From Diacronema lutheri (Eukaryota > Haptophyta > Pavlovophyceae > Pavlovales > Pavlovaceae), in contig JAGTXO010000022.1 in NCBI GenBank assembly GCA_019448385.1, forward strand, positions 255,501 through 319,500: DNA of 64,000 bases, in the 5' to 3' direction. Below the pieces are notes generated by a model. The model saw nothing but the letters and a program-made list of their open reading frames with translations, searched no databases and was not told the DNA's origin. Below are positions 10,726 through 20,500 of the stretch, one piece after another (within the stretch, counting starts at the first letter, position 1; each line of letters opens with the position of its first letter). The position numbers were made by a program, and so were the translations under genes.

Positions 10726-11898
10726 TCATGCTGGGGTGCCCGTTTCCGCGAGGTGAAGCGAGGCGACGTGCCTGGCGAGCTGGCGGACGGCGGCATGGTC
10801 CACGGCGTGCACCGCCTCAGCGATCGCGTGCGATTCGTTGGGCCAGCGCGAGACGATCGCCTTGGCGCGCACGTCGTCGTTCACGCGCTTGCCGAGCGGC
10901 GCGGCGACGACGTCATAGTGCAGGGACGCCTCGACCTCGGAGGGGAAGGCGCCGATGAACATGGACTGGCCGTGGAAGACAACGACGGCCTTGAACTTTC
11001 CGTCCTGCCTCGATGACACGCCGACGAACTGCGACTTGGGCCACTTGGGCGTCTTGATCTTGCGCGCAACGTTTGGGAGCAGCAGCGGCTGCTGCACGCC
11101 GTTGGCGGGCGCAAACGCGCCGAGGTTGGGCGCAGCGTGGGGCTGGCCGGCGTCGGCAGCCGCGGGGCTGGCCGCGTCCGGACTGCGCGCGTGCACGACG
11201 CTTTGCCACGGCTCGGCGGCGGTGTGCAACTGCGCAGGCGCAAGCTGCGGCTGGTTTTGGTGCTGCTGCTGCTGTGCCGCCCAGTGTGCCAGCTGCATCA
11301 CCGAGGGCGCGCCCGGCGCCCCCCACGAGAGGGGTCCGGCCGCCGACACAAGCGACGCGCGCTGCGCGCCCGGCGCCGGCAAGTACGCCACGCTCGTGAC
11401 GGGCCGGCCGCGCAACGCATCCGCACCAACGCACACGGCGCTGCCACCGGGCGCGCGCGACACGCGCTCGTCGATCGGCACGCTCGCGTAGACGTGCGAG
11501 GGGGCGAGGGCCACGGGTGCGCCGAAACGCTGGTCGTAGTAGTGCATCGGTGGCAGGCCGGGCACAAAGCGCATTGGCGACGAGCAGTAGGCGCCGGGCG
11601 CGACGGACGACGGCTGTGGCGAGAGCGGTGCGCGCGCGTCAGCGGACGGCGTCGGGAGCACGTGCAACGCGCTGCCCAGCTTGGACGGGTGAAATGCCGG
11701 CATGAGCTCGGGCGAGCGTGCTGCCGTGGCCAACAGCGCGGCCGGCGCTGCGCAGCACGCCGCGGCGCAGCCGCCGTCGGCCGCCGGCGCGTCGGGCGGC
11801 GGCGAGCGCGCGCGCTTGACGGCGCCACCGCGCGCGGCGAAGAGGCCGCTCGAGTCGATCGGGCTCGATGCGGCGGCCGCGAGGATCTCCAAGGCCAT
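10726..11898 (-). CDS. AP2-like DNA-binding protein 1
   Basis: About 390 residues. The C-terminal third holds an AP2/ERF-like fold: F-V-G-V-S-S-R-Q-D-G-K-F-K-A-V-V-V-F, then IGAFPSEVEASLHYD and a KRVN end, as in F-x-G-V-S-x-x-x-x-x-G-K-W-x-A and A-A-x-x-Y-D of AP2 domains. Upstream is a low-complexity Ala/Pro/Gln region with short Gln runs and a basic patch (KRARSPPP) that could serve nuclear import. The start at 11898 (MALEILAA) was chosen over the in-frame ATG at 11946 because the paralogue begins with the similar MLAILAG. It is tandem with, and paralogous to, 12413-13738: the domain and C-terminal tail (AVRQLA-x-x-V-x-SL) are shared. Probable transcription factor (family inference); target unknown. 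Confidence 0.75.
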   Translation of the reverse strand: MALEILAAAASSPIDSSGLFAARGGAVKRARSPPPDAPAADGGCAAACCAAPAALLATAARSPELMPAFHPSKLGSALHVLPTPSADARAPLSPQPSSVAPGAYCSSPMRFVPGLPPMHYYDQRFGAPVALAPSHVYASVPIDERVSRAPGGSAVCVGADALRGRPVTSVAYLPAPGAQRASLVSAAGPLSWGAPGAPSVMQLAHWAAQQQQHQNQPQLAPAQLHTAAEPWQSVVHARSPDAASPAAADAGQPHAAPNLGAFAPANGVQQPLLLPNVARKIKTPKWPKSQFVGVSSRQDGKFKAVVVFHGQSMFIGAFPSEVEASLHYDVVAAPLGKRVNDDVRAKAIVSRWPNESHAIAEAVHAVDHAAVRQLARHVASLHLAETGTPA

Positions 11899-11946
11899 TG
11901 GCGGCGGGTCTGCGCGTGCTCGTCGACGCGTCGCGGATAGCGACAC

Positions 11947-12412
11947 CGGGATTAAACGCGTGAAGGGGGTCCTTCTGGAGTCCAGGCTTTGAGGGAAGAA
12001 GAGGCGACCCCGGGCGAAACCCGTGGGCGGGTGGAAATCGGGAGGGCGGCGCGGCGAATGGCGCGCCGATCGCGAGGCGCCGCGAACACCTGACTGTGGC
12101 CCGGCTCGCCGTCGACGCGCTCGACACGACCTCCCAGCACGGGTCCTGGCAGCTGGGCTGGGAAACCGCGTCGAGCGCGTCGACGGCGCGCCGCGCGCTT
12201 AAACCTTAAACCATTTTCGATGAATGCATCTCGCCCCCCCCCCCCCCCCCCCCCCGGGGCCCACGGGCGCGCGGTGTCCGTCAGTTTGTGTCAGGCGCAC
12301 AACGGCGCAGGGCTTGTGAATGGCCGTCGCTCTTCACCGGCGTCTAAACCCTCCCCCCCCCCCCCCCCCCCCCCCCCCCACTTCAGGCCCTGACCCACAC
12401 TCCGCGCGACGC
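11947..12412. other. Intergenic, with two C homopolymers
   Basis: Contains two C runs (about 12235-12255 and 12353-12380) and an AT-richer patch near 12200 (cttaaaccttaaacc) that may belong to the promoter of the AP2 gene at 10726-11898. No coding feature seen. Confidence 0.6.
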
Positions 12413-12920
12413 TCAGCCGGCGGCGCCCGCGCCGTCCGTCGCCAAGAAGAGCGACGAGACGCGTTTCGCGAGCTGGCGCACCGAGGCGTGGTCGATTGCA
12501 CGCACAGCCTGGCTGATCGAGCGGAGTTCGTGCGGGAACTGCTCGAGCAGGCGCTTTGCGCGCGCCTCGTCATTCACGCGCTTGCCAAGCGGCGCGGCGA
12601 CAACGTCATAGTGCAGCGATGCGACAAGCTCACTTGCAAACGCGCCGATGAAGAGCGACTGGCCCTGAAAGACGACCACTGCCTTGAACTTGCCGTCCTG
12701 CCTCGACGAGATGCCCACAAAGGGCGACTTGGGCCGAATTGGCATGGTGGCCTTGCACGGCGCGTCGCGGGCGTCCCAGCCGGCGCGCGGCGCACCCGCC
12801 TCGGCCAGCGGCGCGCACTGCGGCGCGACGGAGCCCGCGTGCTGGTGCGCGTCCGCATGACCGAGCGGGCTGCCCGACCCGTGCTGCGGCGGCGGCGCGT
12901 ACGAGGCGCCGTGCAGCGCG

Positions 12921-12956
<36 letters not shown>

Positions 12957-13738
12957 CACGTGGCCGCGAGGAGCATGGAGTGGGCCGACGGATGATTGAA
13001 CGCAAGGTGGCTCACCGCTGCGCCGTGCATCGACGCCGGTTCGGGGACGAGCGTGGCGTGCGCGGCGTAGTATCCGAACTCAACGCGGCGCGGCGGCGGC
13101 GCGTACATGCCAACGCCGGGGACGTACTCCGGCGCAAGCGTGTACATGTAGCGCCATTGTGACGGGTCGCAGGCTTGGTCGACGACGCAATGCTGGGACG
13201 CATGGAGGCCGTAGGATGCGCCGAGCTGGCCCATCTGCGGCGCATAGCCGCACGGCACGGCGACGCCCGTCGAAGGGTGCGCCGTCGGCTGAAACGTGTG
13301 CCCGCCGAACGCTGCGCCGTGCGCGCGCGAAGTCAGCGGGATCGGCGCGCATGATGCCGGCGCGATCGGCGCGCCCGCGCTCGCACGCGCGCACGCGCGC
13401 GGCGAGAGCGTGGATGCAGCGCTGCCGTCGCGACAGTCGACGTGGACGCGGTACATAGAAACAAGCGGCGCAACCGGTGCGTGGGCCGACTCGCCGCCCG
13501 CCTCACGCATGCCTCCCGCAGCAAAGCTGTGCGGCGACGTCGGCGGCGTCGTTGCCATCGCGGTTGTCGCCGCCGCCGTGGTGGTGGTGCTGGTTGTCGT
13601 CGTTGCTGTCACGGTAGTCGACCATCTTTTTCGCGGTGCGAGCATGAGCTGCTCAGTCGCCAAGTCGCGCGGCCGCTTCCGCGCGATTTCCGCCGCGACC
13701 TCGGCGTCGGCGGCCACTCCGGCGAGGATAGCGAGCAT
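12413..13738 (-). CDS. AP2-like DNA-binding protein 2
   Basis: 441 residues from ATG 13738 (MLAILAGVAADAEVAAE), with a likely nuclear signal (RKRPRDL) near residue 20. A Thr/Ala-rich stretch, a long Ala/Pro/Tyr/His-rich middle and a run of about eleven Gln (CAG repeat at 12922-12954) come before the AP2-like domain (FVGISSRQDGKFKAVVVF ... IGAFASELVASLHYD ... KRVNDEARAK). The tail SLFLATDG parallels SLHLAETG of the downstream paralogue. Same orientation as that gene with about 515 bp between them, so this is a tandem duplicate pair whose DNA-binding region is far better conserved than the activation-like region. Likely nuclear transcription factor; the CAG tract may be length-variable. Confidence 0.75.
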
Positions 13739-14528
13739 AGCTGGCTTTCAAAGTTAAACCTGTTTGTGTATCATCTTGTGTACTCGAATGGCCACGGAAT
13801 AAATACATACAACGATTCTGACCTGGATTGCTTTCTTCGCTCCCGGACTCCCCGAACGAGTCGAAACGGGGGCACGCTTTGAAAGCCGAAACTGACGGCA
13901 GTGCAGGCTCGGCGTACAAGTGGGCGTGGCGCGCATGCAGCGCAGCGCCGTACCGCACAGCACCGTGATGCGCGCGTGTGGAGAGTTGGCCGAGCGCAAC
14001 GACTTGCGCTGCGCGCGGACTCTGAACGCGCGCGTTCAAGGTCTTCGCGGTGCGCGCGCCGTTCCGCCGCTGTACCGTGCGACGGGCATGCCACGGAGGA
14101 AATGCAAGGAGGGGAGGGGAGCTGCGGGACCACAGCGTAGGCCATGGTACCTAGTTGCCCTCACGCTCATGCTCGGCCGACTCTCGACTCCGCGCGCGCG
14201 CGGCGCCCGGCGCCCGCCCGCCGCACCAGGCACCACGCACGCGGACGTTTGCGTGGAAGTGCAGCACGCGCGCGCCATTGGCCTTCAAGGAGCGGGCGGC
14301 GGCGGGCAGGCCGTGGCGCGCTCCGGTGCGCGTCGTCGGGCCCGCTTGTACGCTTGTACCAAGTCGCCGAGGGCGCCAGGCTCCAGTGTGCGTCTGCTGC
14401 CGGTGACGGAACTGTACCGGAAAAAGCCGACCACGGGCGAAAGTTGAGAAAAGCGCAGGATCCCGAAGACAGGGCCGAGAAGCGCATCAAGGCTCTCGCG
14501 AAAAAGCCGCTCTCGTGGGCGCGGCCAC
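13739..14528. other. Intergenic region between divergent genes
   Basis: About 790 bp between the AP2-like gene (minus) and the megaenzyme (plus). The part near 13760-13880 is clearly AT-richer (for example aataaatacatacaacg at 13798) and is the best candidate for promoter sequence. I saw no ORF here with a recognisable domain. Confidence 0.6.
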
Positions 14529-17500
14529 ATGCTTTCGGGCGAGATGGCGCGCGAGCGGCGGCGCGACACGGTGTGCCTGCTGCACGGCGAGCTGTACGAC
14601 CTGAAGCCTTTTGAGCGCAGCCACCCTGGCGGCCAGGCGATGCTCCGCCTCGCGTACGGGCGCGACGCGACCGAGCTCTTCGAGTCGGTGCACGCGCTCG
14701 CTGATCGTGGCATGCTCGAGCGCGTGCTCGCGCGGTACAAGATGGAGCGCGAGGACGTGCATCCGGCCGATGTGCCACGCGTCTCGTCTGCCCCCGCCTT
14801 CTCCTGGGCGCGCCCCACCCCGTTCGCGTCCGAGCTGCGCGCCGAGGTGCGCGCGCACTTTGAGGCCGAGGCCGCGCGGCGCGGCGTCTCGGTGCGCGCG
14901 GCGTCCAAGGCGACGCCGGCCAAGTGGGCGCTGATCGGCGTGCTCTGCGCGCTGTACGCGCTCTCTGCCGCCGGCTGGTACGCCGGCCGCGCCTGGTCGC
15001 TCGTCGCGCTGCCGCTGTGCGGCTCGGCCGCGACGTTCAACGTGTTCCACGACGCGTCGCACGGCGCGCTCTCCACGTCGCCGACGGTGAACGCGCTCGG
15101 CTCGCTGCTTGGCTTCTCGATCGCTGCGCCGTACAACTGGGCGCACCAGCACGTCATCGGGCACCACGCGCACACCAACGTGCCGTCGCATGACCCGGAC
15201 TACGCGCACGTGCACCGCTGGCGCTCGATGCCGACATGGGCGGCGTGCGTCTGCCTGCCGCTCATCTGGGCGGTCGCGGTGCCAATCGGCCTGCACGTGC
15301 TCGCGCCGGCGCGGCTGCTGCTGACGGGCTCGTACAACTACATGGTCGACGGCGTCGCCATGACGCCGCTTGAGCGCGCCGAGTACGTGCTGCGCTGGCT
15401 CGGCCTGCTCCTGCTCAGCTACGCGTGGCCCTTCTGCGCCTTCGCGCCGGTGAAGGCGCTCGTGTGGGCGGCGGTGCCGGCGGCCATATCGTCCGTTACG
15501 TTCATGGCGATCACGCAGATTGCGCATCTCACGCCCGCGTGCGCCGAGGGCGCCGAGGCCGGCGCCGCGCGCCGCGCGCACGAGCCGAGCGATGGCGCGG
15601 CCGCGGCTGCGGCTGCGGCAGGCGGCGCGGACGGCTGCGCGCCGCCGCGCCGGCGCTCGCCGCTCTCGGCGCTTTCGTCGTCGTCGTCGTCATCGGGCTC
15701 GGCGTCGGCCCCATCCGAGCCCGGCTCGGAGCAGCACCTGCCGTCGCTCGACGTGCCGCCCGCCATCGCCATCGCCACCGCCGCCACCGCCACCGCCGTC
15801 GCCACCGACGCCGACGATGCGCCGTCCGCGTCGAGCGCCGCGTCGAGCGCCGCGTCGAGCGCCGCGTCGAGCGCCGCCGACCTGCTCGGCATCGACGCGG
15901 ACGGCGACGGCTGCTTCTACGCGCACCAGGCGCGCTCGGCGGCGGACTACGCGGTGCACTCGCGCGCCGTCTTCCTCCTCTCGGGCGGCCTCAACCTGCA
16001 GGTGGCGCACCACATGTTCCCCACCGTCAACCACTGCCACCTGCTCGCCGTCCGCCAGATCGTCGAGCGCGTCGCCGCAAAGCATGGCGTCGGCTATGCA
16101 GCGATGGCGTCGATGCTCGACGGGCTGCGCGAGCACTGGCGTTTCGTCAAGCAGCTGCGCGCGGCGCAGGTCGCCGCGGACGCCGCACGCGCGCGCGCCC
16201 TCGACGAGCGCGCCGCGGCGCGCGCCGACGGCGGCGGCGGCGGCGGTGGCGGCGCGTCCGAAGCGCCGCGCTCGTGCGTCTATTTTGGGCACGTCTTCCA
16301 CGCGCGGCGCAAGGTGGCGGGCTCGTCGTCCGAGGCGGCGGCGCACCGCTTCGACGTGCGGATGCCGTGGGCGTGCCTCGACCTCGACGAGCTCGCCGCG
16401 GGCGAGCTGCGCGTGCCGCCATGGCTGCTGTGCGTCGACGGCTCGCGCAGCGCGCCGCTCGCCTTCCGCGCGGAGGACCACCTGCGCTCGCTGCCGCGCG
16501 AGGCGGCGCGCGCGGGCGAGACGCCGGCGGGCACGCTCGCGCGGCGCGTGCGCGCCCTCCTCGCCGCGCAGACGCCGATGGGCGTGCCGCCGAGTGGCCG
16601 CCTCCTCCTGCTCACGCACCTGCGCCACTTTGGGTACACGTTCAACCCGATCTCGCTCTTCTTCCTCGTCGCCGACGGCGCGAGCGCGCCCGAGCTCGAC
16701 GCGGCGACGGCGGCGGCGGTGAGCGCGGCGAGCGCGGCGAGCGCGGCGAGCGCGGCGAGCACCGACAGCGGGGTCGCCGCCGCAGCTGCAGCGGCGGCCG
16801 ACGCGGCCGGCGAGGGCGGCGGCGCTCTGCTCGGCTGCGTGCTCGAGGTGTCCAACACGCCGTGGGACGAGGAGCACCTGTACGTCGTCGTCGGGCGCGA
16901 GACGCTGCGCGCGCCCTTCGAGCTGCGCAAGCTGTTCCACGTCTCGCCCTTCAACCCGATGGAGCAGGCGATGCGCTGGCGGCTGCACGCGCCCTCGCAG
17001 CGCGGCCTCAAGATGCACGTCGAGCTGCTCGACGCGCGGCTCGACGCGGGTGACGGCGGCGGCGGCGGCGGCACACGAGCGCGCGCGGTCGCCGAGCGCG
17101 GCACACTCGCCGGATGCCCGGAGATGCCTGCGCCGCCGGCGGGCGAGGCGCGCGTCTTCGCGGCGGGCGTGAGCATGAGCGAGCGCCGGCCGCTCACGGC
17201 GCGCACGGCGTGGTGGCTGCTCCGTACGGCGCCGCTCCTGCCGCAGCGCGTGCAGTGGCGCATCCACGTGCAGGCGGCCGTGCTCTTCGCCAAGGGCGTC
17301 GCGTTTCACCCGCACCCGCGCGGCACCAAGACCGCCGCGTCGCGCGCCGTCGAGGCGCTCGTCCGCGGCGGCCCGGCGGCGCTCGGCGCGTGCGCGGCCG
17401 CCGCGGCCGCCGCGCTCGGCGCCGGCCGCGCCGCGCCACCCGCGTGGCTCGGCGGCGACGCGCTGAGCGCGCGGCGCGTCGCGACGGGCGCGTGCGCCGC

Positions 17501-20500
17501 GCTCGCGCTGCTTTGCGCCGCGCTCGCCGTCGGCGTGTGCCGCGCGGGCGCCAAGGCGGCGCGCGCGCGTGCCGCCGCCAAGCCGCGTGCGACGGTCCCG
17601 CCCGGCCGCGCGCCGCTCGCCGCCGCGGCGGCGAGCGGCGCGCGGCCGGGCGGGACCATCGCCGCCGGCGCGAGCAATGGCGGCGCGGCGAACGGCACGA
17701 ACGGCGCGCGCGGCGCGCACGCAGCCGACGGCAACGGCAACGGCAACGGCAACGGCGCGGTCGGCGCGTCGCCGTCCGACAGCGCGGCGCACGGCGCGGA
17801 CGGCGCGCGCGCGCGCAACGCGGCGCGGCCCGCGTCGGGCGTGACGTCCTCGACCGTGCGCGTCGCGTCGGACGGCGTCCGCCGGCGCGTGGCCGTCGTC
17901 GGCTCGGGCATCGCCGGCCACTCGGCCGCCTACTTCATGCGCCACGCGCACGACGTGACGCTCGTCGAGGCCGACGACGCGCGGCCGGGCGGGCACGCGC
18001 ACGCGCTGCGCGTCTCGGCGCGCACGAGCGTCGACATTGGCTTCCAGGTGTTCAACCTGTCAAACTATCCGCTGCTCACGCGCCTCTTCGACGAGCTCGG
18101 CGTGCTCACCATCGCGTCGGACATGTCGCTCGCTGCGTCGGTCGCGCCCGCCGGCGCTGCGCCGGCGCGCGCCGCCACCCGCGCCGCCGGCGCCGCCGCC
18201 GGCGCGGCGGCGCGCCCGTTCGAGTGGTCGTCGCGCGCGCCGTTCCCGTCGGTCGCGTCGCTCTTCGACCCGTCGCGCTGGCGCCTCTTCGCCGCCATCC
18301 TGTGGTTCGAGGCCGAGTCGCGCGCGTACCTCGAGCGCGCGCGCGCCGCGGCCGTCGACGAGCAGAACGCGGCCGCGCGCGAGACGGTGCGCGCGTACCT
18401 CGACGCGCGCGGCTACTCGGCGGCGTTCCGCTCGCGCTACTTCTACCCGATGGTCGCGTCGATCTGGTCGGCGCCCAAGGAGGGCGTCGACGGCTTCTCG
18501 ATGCTCGCGGTCCTCGCCTTCCTCAACAACCACTACATGCTGCAGCGCACGCGCCCGCGCTGGCGCACGCCAAAGCACCGCTCGGCCGACTACGTCGAGC
18601 GGCTGCGCGCCGAGCTGCCGCCGGGCGCGTGCTTCATGGGCGAGCGCGTCGCGGCGATTGCCGTCGTGCCGCCCGCCGCCGACGGCGCCGACGCCGAGCC
18701 CGACGCGGGCGCGATGCGCCTGCTCGGCGCGGACGGCGCGCCGCTCGCCGACGGGCGCGCCTTTGACGCCGTCGTGCTCGCATGCCACGCGGCGCAGAGC
18801 CTCGAGATCGTCGCGCACCCGCGGACGTCGCTGCCCGGCGGCACGCAGGCTGTCGGCGCGCTCGCCGGCGCGCTCGCGCGCTTCGACTCGACGTCCAACG
18901 AGGTCGTCGTGCACACGGACGTGGCCGCGATGCCGCTCGACCGGCGCTGCTGGGCCGCGTGGAACTACCTCGCCGCCGACCTGCCCGCCGCGGCCGCGGG
19001 CACGTCGGCGCGCGGCGCGCCTGCCGATCGGTCGGTGACCGTCACGTACTACGCGAATGCGCTGCAGGCCGTGCGCGGCGAGGAGGCGGGCAGCGAGCAC
19101 CTCTTCGTCACGCTCAACCCGCCGGACGGGATGGTGTCGCGCGCGCGGGTGAGCGCACGCGGCGCGCGCGCTCGTCCGCGCGCGCGTGCGCGCTGACCGC
19201 GTCGCGGGCCGCGCGCGCCGGCCGCGCGGTCGCGCGCGCGCGCGCAGGTGCTCAAGTCGATCACGATGCGCCACCCGGCGCTCTCGACGGACGCGGTGCA
19301 GGCGCGCGCTGCGCTCGCCGAGGCGCAGGGCGCGGGCGGCGTCTTCCTCGCGGGCGCGTGGACGGACGCGGGCTTCCACGAGGACGGCGTCCGCTCGGCG
19401 GCGCATGTGGCCGCGCTGCTCGGCGTGCGCGTGCCGCCGCCGCCCGCGCCGCCGAGCCCGCACATGCACGCGCTCACGCGCCGGCTCGTCGTGCCGCTGC
19501 TGCGCAAGGCGTTGCGCTCGCTCTTCGCGGTCGGCACGGCGCGGCTCGTGCTGCCCAACGGCGAGGAGCTCGTGCTCGGCGATGGCGGCGCGTGCGGGCC
19601 GGGCGCGGCGGCGCGGCGCGACGGCCCCTTCGACGCGCAGAACAACGGCACGTGGGACGGGTGCGAGGAGGTGTGCGTGCGCGTCACGCACGAGCGCGCG
19701 CTGTGGCGGATGCTCGCCGACCCGGGGATGGGCCTCGCCGAGGCCTTCATCGAGGGCGAGATCGTCGTGCTGCCCGACCTGGTCGACCTCTTCCGCCACG
19801 GCCTGTGGAACGCGCGGCTCAGGACGTCGACGCACGACTCGCCGCTCGCCGTCTCGATCGCCGCGCTCTCCGTCGCGCGCGTGTGGAACCGCGCGCTCTA
19901 TCGCCTCGCGCCAAACTCGCTCGGCGACGGCTCGCTCAAGAACATCTCGGCGCACTACGACCTGTCCAACGACATGTTCAAGACCTTCCTCGACCCGACG
20001 ATGACCTACTCGTCGGGCATCTACGCCGACGCCGACGCGCTCGCGCCGCTCGGCACGCCCGACGCCGAGCTCGGCGTGCTGCACACCGCGCAGCTCGCAA
20101 AGCTCGACCGGATGGCGGCGATCCTCGAGATTGGCGCGTCGGACAAGGTTCTCGAGATCGGCTTTGGCTGGGGCTCGTGCGCGATCCGCACCGTCGGTCG
20201 CCTCGGCTGCGAGTGGGTCGGGCTGACGCTCTCCGTCGAGCAGCTCGACGAGGCGACCAAGCGCGTCAAGGCCGCCGGCCTCGAGGGCAAGATCACGCTC
20301 CTCCTGATGGACTACCGCGACGTCGTCAAGCGGTGCGCGCGCCGCCGCCGCCACACCACGCGCGCCGCCGGCCGCGCCGCGCTCACGCGCGCCGCCCGCG
20401 CGCACGCCCGCACGCGCGCCCGCCCGAACGCGCGCACGCCTCTTCGCACCAGCTACGGCGCGGGCTACTTTGACAAGGTGGTGAGCATCGAGATGATCGA

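Noticed and set aside
15690-18002. 770-residue minus-strand frame under the DUF1365 region
   Set aside because: Arg/Ala-rich shadow with no motif.
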